A stretch of DNA of 64,000 bases from Acidovorax sp. GBBC 1281 (GTDB taxonomy: Bacteria; Pseudomonadota; Gammaproteobacteria; Burkholderiales; Burkholderiaceae_C): assembly GCF_028473645.1 (NCBI RefSeq), contig NZ_CP097269.1:2374001-2438000 (forward strand), written 5' to 3'. The position numbers and the translations under genes are program-made. The notes beneath the pieces were generated by a model. The model worked only from the letters and a program-made list of their open reading frames with translations, had not been told where the DNA came from and ran no database searches. Positions 1-9,000 of the stretch are shown here, one piece after another. How positions within the stretch are numbered: the first letter of the stretch is position 1; each line of letters begins with the position of its first letter.

Positions 1-513
1 CAGCACGCCGCCCGGCGCGCGCTGCTGCTCCACCCAGGCCGGAAACTCCGTGAAGCTGCGCGTGCGCGGGTTGATGGCCCGGGCGAAGCTGCCGATGCCC
101 ACTTCATAGTCGTTGCGCACGTCGATCACCACCACCTCGGGGTCGTCGATCAGTGCGTTCCATTGCGCCGGCGGCACGTGCGTGCCGGCATTGCGCGCCG
201 GGTCCAGTCCGGTCACGCCCAGGGTGACGATCTCGCGCTTGAGCCGCACCCGCATGCGGTAGAACGGCATGCGGTCGCCCAGCGCCTCCTTGTGGCGCAG
301 GCCGGCCAGCCGCGCATCGGCGCGAAGCCAGGCCAGCACGGCCCGCACACCTGCGGGTTCCCCCGCGATCGTGCCGTTGATTCCCTCGGGCGCCAGCAGC
401 AGCAGGCCCCGCACGCCATGGGTCTCGCACAGGGATTGCAGCGGTGGCTGCAGTGCGGCGCAGTCGGGCAGATCGACGAAATGGTAGAGGGCGGCGGTGA
501 GGATCTCGGGCAT
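1..513 (-). CDS. trhO: tRNA uridine(34) hydroxylase TrhO, 5' part (cut by window edge)
   Basis: The first 171 codons of a rhodanese-family protein read leftward from an ATG at 513 and run off the left edge still open. The N-terminal part resembles the acylphosphatase-like domain of the YceA/TrhO family (start MPEILTAALYHF, then GVRGLLLLAPEGINGTIAG). The rhodanese domain begins near residue 115 with VVVIDVRNDYEVGIGSF. Known members hydroxylate uridine 34 of tRNA on the way to 5-methoxy- or carboxymethoxy-uridine. The catalytic Cys normally lies just after the part visible here, so activity cannot be judged. It stands apart from the LysR gene to its right, which is also on the minus strand. Confidence 0.85.
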   Translation of the reverse strand, partial: MPEILTAALYHFVDLPDCAALQPPLQSLCETHGVRGLLLLAPEGINGTIAGEPAGVRAVLAWLRADARLAGLRHKEALGDRMPFYRMRVRLKREIVTLGVTGLDPARNAGTHVPPAQWNALIDDPEVVVIDVRNDYEVGIGSFARAINPRTRSFTEFPAWVEQQRAPGGVL

Positions 514-566
514 GGGGTGGCGATGATAGCGGTGCGTCTGGAACGGGCGGAGCGTGTGAGGGGCGA

Positions 567-1445
567 TCAGGCCGGTTCTCCCGGCAGGCTGCCGCAGCCG
601 GCCAGCAGCCAGCCGCGGAAGGCCTGCAGCGCAGCACTGGGCGGGCGGGATTTCAAGCGCGTGAGCCAGTAGGCACCCAGAGCGATGTGCGTGCCGAAGG
701 GCTGCACGAGCCGCCCTTGTTGCAGCTCCCTTTGAAAAAGCCGCACCGGCAGCAGCGCCACGCCCGCGCCCTGCGCGGCGGCCTCGGCCAAGGCCAGGGA
801 GGAGTCGAACACCGTGCCACGCACCAGCGGGCAGGGAACACCGGCAGCGCTGAACCAGGCGGCCCACTCGTCCGCGCGGTACGAACGCAGCAGCGATTCG
901 TGCGCCAGGTCGGCCGGCGCCCGCAGCCGCGGGGCGATGGAGGGCGCGCACATGGCGGACAGCGGCGCTTCCAGCAGGCGGTCGGCGTCGGTGCCATGCC
1001 AGGCACCGTCCCCGAACCGGATGGCGCAGTCCAGTCCCTCGCCCGCGATGTCCACCCGGTTGTTGTGCGTGAGCAGGCGCAGGTCCACGAAGGGGCACGC
1101 CTGCTGGAACTCGCGCAGCCGCGGCAGCAGCCACCCCACGGCGAAGGTGCCCACGGCGCCGACGGTGAGCACTTCGCGCGGGCGGGTGTCGCTGAACTGC
1201 TCCAGGGCGCCGGCAATGCGGCCGAACGCGTCGGCCAGCACCGGCAGCAGGGCCAGGCCTTCGTCCGTCAATGCCAGTCCGCGCGGCAGGCGCCGGAACA
1301 GCGGTTTGCCCAGGCGCTCTTCGAGGTTGCGGATGTGCTGGCTCACCGCGGTCTGGGTCACGCACAGCTCCTGGGCTGCACGGGTGAGGTTGAGGTGGCG
1401 CGCCGAGACCTCGAAGGCGCGCAGGGCATTGAGGGGCAGGTGCAT
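567..1445 (-). CDS. LysR-family regulator, AmpR/PenR-like, divergent from the beta-lactamase gene
   Basis: This 292-residue LysR-type regulator has an N-terminal winged helix-turn-helix (about residues 20-45, RAAQELCVTQTAVSQHIRN) and a C-terminal effector-binding domain. The start MHLPLNALRAFEVSARHLNLT is typical of the AmpR/GcvA branch. It is transcribed away from the class A beta-lactamase gene across 129 bp, the arrangement of ampR-ampC in enterobacteria and penR-penA in Burkholderia. In those systems the regulator senses muropeptides released from the wall and switches the lactamase on. The family and the divergent layout are visible here; the effector and inducibility are inferred. Confidence 0.85.
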   Translation of the reverse strand: MHLPLNALRAFEVSARHLNLTRAAQELCVTQTAVSQHIRNLEERLGKPLFRRLPRGLALTDEGLALLPVLADAFGRIAGALEQFSDTRPREVLTVGAVGTFAVGWLLPRLREFQQACPFVDLRLLTHNNRVDIAGEGLDCAIRFGDGAWHGTDADRLLEAPLSAMCAPSIAPRLRAPADLAHESLLRSYRADEWAAWFSAAGVPCPLVRGTVFDSSLALAEAAAQGAGVALLPVRLFQRELQQGRLVQPFGTHIALGAYWLTRLKSRPPSAALQAFRGWLLAGCGSLPGEPA

Positions 1446-1574
1446 GGCGTCGGAATCAGGCAGGCAAGTAGCAAGCAGTTTTTCTTGGGGCTCTTCACGA
1501 TTATTGTCGATGGCGCTCTGGCCGACATGTCTCTATCGTTCGGGTCTTCTTGCTTCCAACGACAGGTTCATTCC
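1446..1574. promoter_or_regulatory. Shared promoter/operator region of the LysR gene and the beta-lactamase gene
   Basis: This 129-bp divergent intergenic region must carry both promoters and the expected LysR (T-N11-A) sites. It is more AT-rich around 1477-1512 than its surroundings. I see no unambiguous palindrome, so no exact binding site is assigned. Confidence 0.4.
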
Positions 1575-2501
1575 ATGCAAAGACGCCAGTTTTCCTTTGA
1601 TCTCTTCGCCGCCGTGGCCGCCGCTTCGACGGCCGCCTTGTGGGCCGGCCCGGCCCATGCCGCCGCGCCTGCGCGCCAGCGCAACGCGCGGGAGGTGGCC
1701 TGGCAGGCCGCCATGCAGCAGCTTGAATCGGCACTGGACGGCCACCCCAAGGCGCGGCTCGGGGTCGCCATGCTCGACACGGGCTCCGGGCTGTCGCTGG
1801 GCTGGCGCCAGGACGAGCGCTTTCCCATGGCCAGCACCTTCAAGCTGCTGCTGGCCGCGTGGATGCTGGAGCGGGTCGACCGGGGCCAGGAGGCGTTGGA
1901 CCGCCGGGTGCATTTCGACGCGTCGGCGCTCGTGGCCTATTCGCCGGTGACGGAAAAGCGGGTGGGCGACGTCGGCATCACGGTCCGCGAGCTGTGCGAA
2001 GGCACCGTCACGCTGAGCGACAACACCGCGGCCAACCTGCTGCTGGCGCGCCACGGCGGCCCGCAGGGCTTCACCGCCTTCGCGCGGAGCCTGGGCGACA
2101 CGGTGACGCGGCTGGACCGCACCGAGCCCACGCTGAACGAGGCCATCGCGGGCGATCCGCGCGACACCACCACGCCGCAGGCCATGCTGCAGTCGCTGCG
2201 CAAGGTGGCCTTGGGCGATGCGCTGAGCCCGGCCTCGCGTGCCCAGCTGGTCGAATGGATCGTGGCCACGAAGACGGGTGACAAGCGGCTGCGTGCCGGC
2301 GTGCCGGGCTGGCGGGTGGGCGACAAGACGGGCACGGGCAACCAGGGTTCGTCCAACGACATCGGCGTGCTGTGGCCGCCCGGCGGCGGTGCGCCCATCG
2401 TGGTCACCTGCTACATCACCCAGACCACCGCCACGCCGGAAAAGCGCGATGCCACCATCGCCGAGGTGGCGCGCCAGGTGGCCCGGGCGGTCGCCGCCTG
2501 A
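1575..2501 (+). CDS. bla: Class A beta-lactamase with a twin-arginine type leader
   Basis: This 308-residue serine beta-lactamase carries all the class A motifs: S-T-F-K with the acylating Ser at 87-90, S-D-N at 148-150, the omega-loop Glu184 with Asn188 (EPTLNEA), and K-T-G at 251-253. It would hydrolyse beta-lactams in the periplasm. The leader MQRRQFSFDL has the twin-arginine pattern RRxFxF followed by a hydrophobic stretch and A-H-A, so Tat export is likely, as known for Burkholderia PenA. The ATG at 1575 is chosen because it starts this leader; the reading frame stays open far upstream through the LysR gene on the other strand. Spectrum cannot be predicted reliably by eye. Confidence 0.92.
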   Translation: MQRRQFSFDLFAAVAAASTAALWAGPAHAAAPARQRNAREVAWQAAMQQLESALDGHPKARLGVAMLDTGSGLSLGWRQDERFPMASTFKLLLAAWMLERVDRGQEALDRRVHFDASALVAYSPVTEKRVGDVGITVRELCEGTVTLSDNTAANLLLARHGGPQGFTAFARSLGDTVTRLDRTEPTLNEAIAGDPRDTTTPQAMLQSLRKVALGDALSPASRAQLVEWIVATKTGDKRLRAGVPGWRVGDKTGTGNQGSSNDIGVLWPPGGGAPIVVTCYITQTTATPEKRDATIAEVARQVARAVAA

Positions 2502-2529
2502 GCCGTGTGGCCGCGGGCCGGGCCGCCGC

Positions 2530-3876
2530 CTACAGCTTCTTGACGAGCACCTGGCTGCGGCGGTCCCAGTTGTACTTGAGCTTGCGGGCTTCGGGCAGCC
2601 ACTCGGGGTCCACGGGCTGAAAGCCGCGCTTGATGAACCAGTGCATGGTGCGAGTGGTGAGCACGAAAAGGCTGGTCAGGCCCATGCCCCGCGCCCGCTG
2701 CTCGATGCGTTTGAGCAGCTTTTCGCCATCGCCCGTGCCCTGGCTGTGCGGCGACACGGTCACGGCCGCCATCTCTGCCGTGCTGCCCTCCGGATAGGGG
2801 TAGAGCGCTGCGCAGCCGAAAATCACGCCGTCGTGTTCGATGATGGTGTAGTTGGCGATGTCGCGTTCGATCTCGGTGCGGTCGCGCTTGACGAGCGTGC
2901 CGTCCTTCTCGAACGGTTCGATCAGCTGCAGGATGCCGCCCACGTCGTCCGGCGTGGCCTCGCGCAGTTCTTCCAGCTTCTCATCGACCACCATGGTTCC
3001 GATGCCGTCGTGCACGTAGATCTCCAGCAGCAGCGCACCGTCCACCGCGAAAGGAATGATGTGGCTGCGCTCCACGCCGTTCTGGCAGGCCTTCACGCAG
3101 TGCTGGAGATAGAACGCGGTGTCGGTCGGCCGCTGGCTGGGCGGCACGCGGGCCAGCATCTGCCGGGCCTGGGCCAGCGGCAGCTCCGTGTCGATGGGGT
3201 TGTCGTCGCTCTCGGGCTCGTCGGGGTTCATGCGGATGCCGGGCACTTCGCACACGAAGACCAGCTTGTCGGCCTTGAGCGCGATCGCCACCGAGGTCGC
3301 GACCTCCTCCATCGTCAGGTTGAAGGCCTCGCCGGTGGGCGAGAAGCCGAAGGGCGACAGCAGCACCAGCGCGTCCATGTCGAGCGAGCGCCGGATGCCC
3401 GCCACATCCACCTTGCGCACCAGGCCCGAATGCTGGAAATCCACCCCGTCCACGATGCCCACGGGCCGCGCCGTCAGAAAGTTGCCGGAGATCACGCGCA
3501 CCGTGGAGCCCGCCATCGGCGTGTTGGGCAGGCCCTGGCTGAAGGCGGCCTCGATCTCGTAGCGCAACTGGCCCGCGGCCTCCTGCGCGCAGTCGAGCGC
3601 GACCGAATCGGTGACGCGGATGCCGTGCGAATACTTTTCTGCATGCCCCTTGGCCGCGAGCTGCTCGTTCACCTGCGGGCGAAAGCCATGCACGAGCACG
3701 ATCTTCACGCCCATCGCCTGGATCATGGCCAGGTCCTGCGCGATGGCCTGAAGCTTGCCGGCCGCGATGGCCTCCCCCGTGAGCCCGATCACGAAAGTCT
3801 GGTGGCGGAACTTGTGGATGTACGGCGCAACCGAGCGGAACCAGGGGACGAAGGTGAAGTTGAAGACGGCGGACAT
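2530..3876 (-). CDS. argA: N-acetylglutamate synthase (amino-acid acetyltransferase)
   Basis: This 448-residue two-domain protein catalyses the first step of arginine synthesis, acetyl-CoA plus glutamate to N-acetylglutamate. Residues about 20-290 form the amino-acid kinase fold, with LVHGFRPQVNE at 61-71. Residues about 300-448 form the GNAT acetyltransferase domain, where SPHSQGTGDGEKLL is the acetyl-CoA loop. Length and order match bacterial ArgA. In this family arginine usually binds the kinase-like domain and feeds back. It lies downstream of, and on the same strand as, the DadA-type gene, separated by 87 bp. Confidence 0.95.
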   Translation of the reverse strand: MSAVFNFTFVPWFRSVAPYIHKFRHQTFVIGLTGEAIAAGKLQAIAQDLAMIQAMGVKIVLVHGFRPQVNEQLAAKGHAEKYSHGIRVTDSVALDCAQEAAGQLRYEIEAAFSQGLPNTPMAGSTVRVISGNFLTARPVGIVDGVDFQHSGLVRKVDVAGIRRSLDMDALVLLSPFGFSPTGEAFNLTMEEVATSVAIALKADKLVFVCEVPGIRMNPDEPESDDNPIDTELPLAQARQMLARVPPSQRPTDTAFYLQHCVKACQNGVERSHIIPFAVDGALLLEIYVHDGIGTMVVDEKLEELREATPDDVGGILQLIEPFEKDGTLVKRDRTEIERDIANYTIIEHDGVIFGCAALYPYPEGSTAEMAAVTVSPHSQGTGDGEKLLKRIEQRARGMGLTSLFVLTTRTMHWFIKRGFQPVDPEWLPEARKLKYNWDRRSQVLVKKL

Positions 3877-3963
3877 GGCGAAAGGGTGAAGAGAGCGGGG
3901 ACTGCACCCTGCGGGGCGGCGCAGGGTGCGTGGGAGGGCGGGGCGTTTTCCGCTGCGGCCGAA

Positions 3964-5325
3964 TTATCGTCGCCATCGCTGCGGACGGAACGGCGCCAGG
4001 TCGATCTCCGGAGGCTGTCCGTCCATGCATTGGGACACCACCCGTCCCGTGCGGGCCGAAGCGCCCAGGCCTACATGGCCGTGGCCATAGGCATGGATGA
4101 CGTCAGCACAGGCGCTGGCGGGGCCGATGCAGGGCAGTCCGTCGCTGGTGCTCGGACGCCGGCCCATCCAGAAGCGGGCGCCGTCCTCCAGTGCGGCGCG
4201 GGGCAGCGAAGGGTACAGATCGAATAAGTGTCCCAGCAGGATGCGGGCGCGGCGCCAGTCGGGTGCGGCGTGCAGGCCGGCGATCTCCACCTGGCCCGCC
4301 ACCCGCAGGCCGTGCTCCATCTGGTGCGCGATGAGCTTGCGGTCCATCACCATCGTGGAGGTGCGGGGGCCGGCGGGCGCCGGCTCCCCGGCGCGGGCCT
4401 GCAGGTCCAGCATCGCGTGGTACCCGCGTTCGGTGTCCAGCCACACGCGATCGCCGGCGGCTCGGGCCAGCGGCCGCGAATAAGCGCCCGCCGCGATGAC
4501 CGCGCCCTGGCAGGGCAGGTCGCCCTGGTCGGTCCGCACGGCGTGCAGGCGGCCCGCCTCGATGTGCAGCCCGGTGGCCTGGCCCGTGACCCAGCGCCCG
4601 CCGAGGGATTGCGCATGGGCCACCAGGGCCGCGAGGTAGGCACCGGGATTGGCGCAGTGGCCGGCTTCGGCCACGCGCATGCCGAAGCCGTAAGCCGGGG
4701 CCAGGTCCGGCTCCTGAGCGCGCAGGCTGGCGCCTTCCACCGTCTCGAACGCGATGCCTTCCTCGCCGCGAAGCCGCCAGCCCAGCGCATCTGCCTCGAA
4801 GTCCGCCCGCGAGCGGTAGGCGTGCAGCAGGCCGCGCTGGGCCACCAGATGCGGGACGCCGGCTTCGCTGGCCAGCCGGGCATGCAGCGCCGGCGCATCG
4901 CGCAGCAATTGGCGCAGGGCATGCGCGGTGCGGGCCACGTGCGCGGGCGTGCGGCCCGAGCGCAAGAAGCGCCACAGCCACGGTAGGGCGCGGGGCAGGT
5001 AGCCCCAGCGCACGGTGAGCGGGCCCTGCGGGTCCAGCAGGTAGCCAGGCACCTGCTTCCACATGCCGGGCCCTGCGGGCGGAAGAATGGAATGGGAAGA
5101 CAGCCAGCCCGCATTGCCGTAGCTGGTGGCTTCTTCGCCGGCGGGGGCATGGGGGTTGAGCAGCGTGACCTGGCGGCCGGAGCGCAGCATCTCGATCGCG
5201 CACACCGTGCCCACGATGCCGGCCCCGATCACCACGACGTGCCGGCGCCGGTCGGCGGGCCCGGCCGCCCTGGCCTGGGTGGCGTGTTCGGCAAGGGCGG
5301 GAGTGGCGGAGGCTGTGGCGGGCAT
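3964..5325 (-). CDS. FAD-dependent D-amino-acid dehydrogenase-type oxidoreductase (DadA family)
   Basis: This 453-residue DAO-family flavoprotein has an ADP-binding beta-alpha-beta motif at residues 30-40 (HVVVIGAGIVG). It also has the family segment around LLNPHAPAGEEATSYGNAG and a C-terminal FAD-binding stretch YGHGHVGLGASARTGRVV. Known DadA enzymes deaminate D-amino acids oxidatively at the inner face of the membrane and pass electrons to quinone. I start it at the ATG at 5325; an ATG at 5412 would add 29 poorly conserved residues. The dozens of extra residues before the Rossmann motif are unusual for DadA. Substrate is not determined by what is visible. Confidence 0.8.
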   Translation of the reverse strand: MPATASATPALAEHATQARAAGPADRRRHVVVIGAGIVGTVCAIEMLRSGRQVTLLNPHAPAGEEATSYGNAGWLSSHSILPPAGPGMWKQVPGYLLDPQGPLTVRWGYLPRALPWLWRFLRSGRTPAHVARTAHALRQLLRDAPALHARLASEAGVPHLVAQRGLLHAYRSRADFEADALGWRLRGEEGIAFETVEGASLRAQEPDLAPAYGFGMRVAEAGHCANPGAYLAALVAHAQSLGGRWVTGQATGLHIEAGRLHAVRTDQGDLPCQGAVIAAGAYSRPLARAAGDRVWLDTERGYHAMLDLQARAGEPAPAGPRTSTMVMDRKLIAHQMEHGLRVAGQVEIAGLHAAPDWRRARILLGHLFDLYPSLPRAALEDGARFWMGRRPSTSDGLPCIGPASACADVIHAYGHGHVGLGASARTGRVVSQCMDGQPPEIDLAPFRPQRWRR

Positions 5326-5451
5326 GTGTGCGGCTGCGCGGGGCAGCGAGGAGAAGAGGGGGTGTGGGCCGGACCCGGTCGTGTCATTTTTCCACGAAAG
5401 GGTTCGGTCCACGGTGCCCTGCCGGCCTGGTGCCCGGTGAGCACCGGCGGA

Positions 5452-5694
5452 TCAGCCTTCCGCGCCGCGGCGCACGGCACGCTGCAGCGCCATGCGGTCG
5501 GCGCGGCGCTGCGCGCCCTGGCTGCGGATGTGCTTGCCTGCCGCGGCGCTGGTGCCGCGCGCCGCCAGCGCGCGGGCCACCGGGTTGCGCGGCGGTGCGC
5601 TGGCTTCGAGGTGCAGCACCATCGGCTGCTTCATGCGGCGCAAGGCCTTGACCCGGCCTTGCTGGAAGGCGCGGGAACGTTTCTGAGCACTCAT
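5452..5694 (-). CDS. Small basic protein of unknown function
   Basis: This 80-residue, Arg/Lys-rich protein (start MSAQKRSRAFQQGRVKALRR) has no signal peptide or membrane segment and no domain that I recognise. Its high positive charge would suit nucleic-acid binding, but that is only a guess. Support for a real gene is a clean Shine-Dalgarno-like AGGAA seven bases before the ATG and codon use like its neighbours. An intrinsic terminator and further hairpins sit directly upstream on the same strand, which suggests attenuation or a separate small RNA. Confidence 0.6.
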   Translation of the reverse strand: MSAQKRSRAFQQGRVKALRRMKQPMVLHLEASAPPRNPVARALAARGTSAAAGKHIRSQGAQRRADRMALQRAVRRGAEG

Positions 5695-5715
5695 GTGCGA
5701 TTCCTGAAAAGCAAA

Positions 5716-5742
5716 AAGCCCCGGCTGAGCAAGCCAGGGCTT
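5716..5742 (-). terminator. Intrinsic terminator just upstream of the small basic gene
   Basis: An 11-bp stem with one G-T wobble (arms 5716-5726 and 5732-5742) and a 5-nt loop. Read on the minus strand it is followed by a T-rich run. It lies about 22 nt upstream of the ATG at 5694, so it would stop transcripts arriving from the right before the gene. Confidence 0.7.
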
Positions 5743-5755
5743 TCGTGCGGCGCAT

Positions 5756-5841
5756 CCCCATTCGAATGGGGCGGGTGAGCGCAGCAGCCTTGGCTGAACG
5801 GTGTGTGAGCGACACGGTTCAGCCGGGGCGAGGAACCGTGT
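5756..5841 (-). ncRNA. Candidate structured leader or small RNA with alternative hairpins
   Basis: Between the small basic gene and hrpA lie a perfect 16-bp palindrome (5756-5771, CCCCATTCGAATGGGG) and a 13-bp stem with one mismatch (5792-5804 with 5812-5824). A competing 8-bp pairing uses the same segment (5812-5819 with 5834-5841). Read leftward, these precede the terminator at 5716-5742. The order switch-like stem, palindrome, terminator, gene resembles a cis-regulatory leader. It matches no RNA class I know and is not a tRNA. The rest of the 343-bp gap holds only the hrpA 5' region. Confidence 0.4.
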
Positions 5842-6037
5842 TCAGTGGGGGGTGTTGAACAAATGAGGCATGGAATGACAGCTCCTGAAAGGTGCGCAGC
5901 AAGGGTGCTCGTTGCGGCGCTGGTGAAGCGAAGGCGCGATTATCGAAGCGGCTTCGCGGGCGTGGCAAGGCCTGCCGTGGCCCCTGGCGGCCCTTGTTGT
6001 GCAGGGCCAACGGCGGGCTCGGATAATGCAGCCCTTC

Positions 6038-9000
6038 ATGACCGAATCCGCGCCTTCCTCTTCTTCCCCTTCTTCCTCCACCGCCAGGGCGCCCAACGCG
6101 CCGTTGCGCATCACCTTCCCGCCGTCGCTGCCCGTCTCGGCGCGGCGCGACGAAATCATGGCGGCGATGCGGGAGCACCAGGTCATCATCGTGTGCGGGG
6201 AGACCGGCTCGGGCAAGACCACGCAACTGCCCAAGATCGCGCTGGCATTGGGGCGCGGCAAATGCAACGCCGCGCCGGGACAGAAAGGCCAGCTCATCGG
6301 CCACACGCAGCCGCGGCGCATCGCTGCCAGCAGCGTGGCCAAGCGCATCGCCGAAGAGCTGCAGACCCCGCTGGGCGACGTGGTGGGCTACAAGGTGCGG
6401 TTCCAGGACCGGCTGTCGCGCGACGCCTCGGTCAAGCTCATGACGGACGGCATCCTGCTGGCGGAGACCCAGACCGACCCGCTGCTCAAGGCCTACGACA
6501 CGCTCATCATCGACGAGGCGCACGAGCGCAGCCTGAACATCGACTTCCTGCTGGGCTACCTGCGGCAGATCCTGCCGCGCCGGCCCGACCTGAAGGTGAT
6601 CGTCACCTCGGCCACCATCGATGCCGACCGATTTGCCAAGCACTTCGCGCTGCCGCGGCGCCTGACCGGCCGCTCCAGGTCCGGCGAGGGGCCGCAGGGC
6701 GATGCGGCGCAGGCAGCCGGGCCGCAGGGCGCGGAGCTGATTCCCGCGCCGATCATCTATGTGTCGGGCCGGACCTTTCCGGTCGAGCAACGCTGGCGTC
6801 CGTTCGAAGAGTCGCGCGACTACGGCCTGAACGAAGCCATCGCCGACGGCGTGGACGAGCTGTGGGCCGGCAACGCGGGCGGCGACATCCTCGTCTTCCT
6901 GCCCGGCGAGCGCGAGATCCGCGAGGCGGCCGACCATCTGCGCAAGCACCTGGCGCACCAGCCGGTGATGCGCAATGCCGAGGTGCTGCCCCTGTTCGCG
7001 CGGCTGTCGCAGGCCGAGCAGGACCGCATCTTCGACGGGCACACGGGCCGGCGCATCGTGCTGGCTACCAACGTGGCCGAGACATCGCTCACCGTGCCCG
7101 GTGTCCGGTATGTGATCGACGCCGGCACCGCGCGAGTGAAGCGCTACAGTTTCCGCAGCAAGGTGGAACAGCTGATGGTCGAGCCCGTCAGCCAGGCCGC
7201 CGCCAACCAGCGCGCGGGCCGTTGCGGCCGCGTGGCCAACGGCATCTGCATCCGGCTCTACGACGAGGCCGACTTCAACGGCCGGCCCCGGTTCACCGAC
7301 CCAGAAATTTTGCGGTCCTCGCTGGCCGGCGTCATCCTGCGCATGAAGTCGCTGCACCTGGGCGACGTGGCGCAGTTCCCCTTCATCGAGGCGCCTTCGG
7401 GCCGCGCGATCGCCGACGGCTACCAGTTGCTGGGCGAACTGGGCGCGGTGGACGAATCCAACGAACTCACGCCGATGGGCCAGGAGCTGTCGCGCCTGCC
7501 GCTCGACCCGCGCGTGGGCCGCATGATCCTGGAGGCGAGGGAGCGCCAGGCGCTGGACGAGGTGCTCATCATCGCCAGCGCCCTGAGCGTGCAGGACGTG
7601 CGCGACCGCCCCATGGATGCGCAGCAGCAGGCCGACCAGGCCCACGCCAAGTTCGACGACGAAAAGAGCGAGTTCAGCGGCTACCTCAAGCTGTGGAAAT
7701 GGATCAACGAAGCGCGCGGCGGCGCGCCCACCCTGCCGTCGGCGCGCATGCAGAAGCAGGCCGCACGCAAGGCGCCCTCGCAGGCCGTGCTGCCCGTGGC
7801 ACAGCGCATGGCCGCGGTGGCCGTGATGCCGCCGGCGGCCACCGAGGCCGCAGCGGCTGCGCCCACCCACAAGCTCAGCAACCGCCAGTACGAATCGCTG
7901 CTGCGACAGAACTTCATCAGCGTGCGCCGGCTGCGCGAATGGCGCGACATCCACACGCAATTGCTGACCGTGGTGACCGAACACCGCTGGCGCATCAACG
8001 ACCGCCCTGCCAGCTACGAGCAGATCCACCTGTCCATGCTGGCCGGGTTGCTGGGCAACGTCGGCGTCAAGAGCGACGAGGACGACTGGTACCTGGGCGC
8101 ACGCGGCATCAAGTTCTACAAGCACCCGGGCGCGCACCTGTCCAAGAAGCCCGGGCGCTGGATCGTCGCGGCCGAACTGGTGGAGACCACGCGCCTCTTC
8201 GGCCGGGGCATCGCGGCCATCGAGCCGCAGTGGATCGAGCAACTGGGCGGGCACCTGCTCAAGAAGCAGCTGCTCGATCCGCACTGGGAAAAGAAGGCGG
8301 CCGAGGTCAATGCGCTGGAGCGCGCCACGCTGTACGGCATCGTCATCTACAACAACCGGCGGGTGAACTTCGGCAAGGTGGACCCGTACGCGGCGCGGGA
8401 CATCTTCATCCGCGAGGCGCTGATCGGCGGGCAGTGGGAAACCCGGCTGCCCTTTCTGGCCGCCAACCACAAGCTCATCGCCAAGGTCGAAGAGCTCGAA
8501 CACAAGTCGCGCCGCCAGGACGTGCTGGTGGACGACGAACTGATCTACGCCTTCTACGACCAGCAGTTGCCGGACGACGTGTGCAGCGGGCACAGCTTCG
8601 AGGCCTGGTACCGCGAGGCGAGCGCGTCGAACCCCGACCTGCTCAAGCTGACGCGCGAAGAACTCATGCGCCACGAGGCCGCGGGCATCACCGGCAATGC
8701 CTTCCCGCGCACGGTGCGGCTGGGCGGCGTGGATTGCGCAGCGAGCTACCTGCACGAGCCGGGCGATGCGCGCGACGGCATCACGGTCACCGTGCCGCTG
8801 TTCGTGCTCAACCAGGTGAGCGACGAGCGCTGCGAATGGCTGGTGCCCGGCATGCTGCAGCCCAAGATCCAGGCCCTGCTCAAGAGCCTGCCGCAGCGCC
8901 CCCGCAGCCGGTTCGTGCCGCTGCCCGACAGCGCAACCCGGCTGGCCGGGCTGCTCGGCACGCCCGAACGCTTCGGCCACGGCAGCCTGGTCGAGGTGCT

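Noticed and set aside
163..672. Plus-strand frame across the first 700 bp
   Set aside because: Antisense to the trhO and LysR genes, whose protein sequences are clear.
5756..5771. T-arm-like TTCGAA palindrome suggesting a tRNA
   Set aside because: The loop-closing pairs do not fit a tRNA T-arm, and no cloverleaf or anticodon arm can be built.
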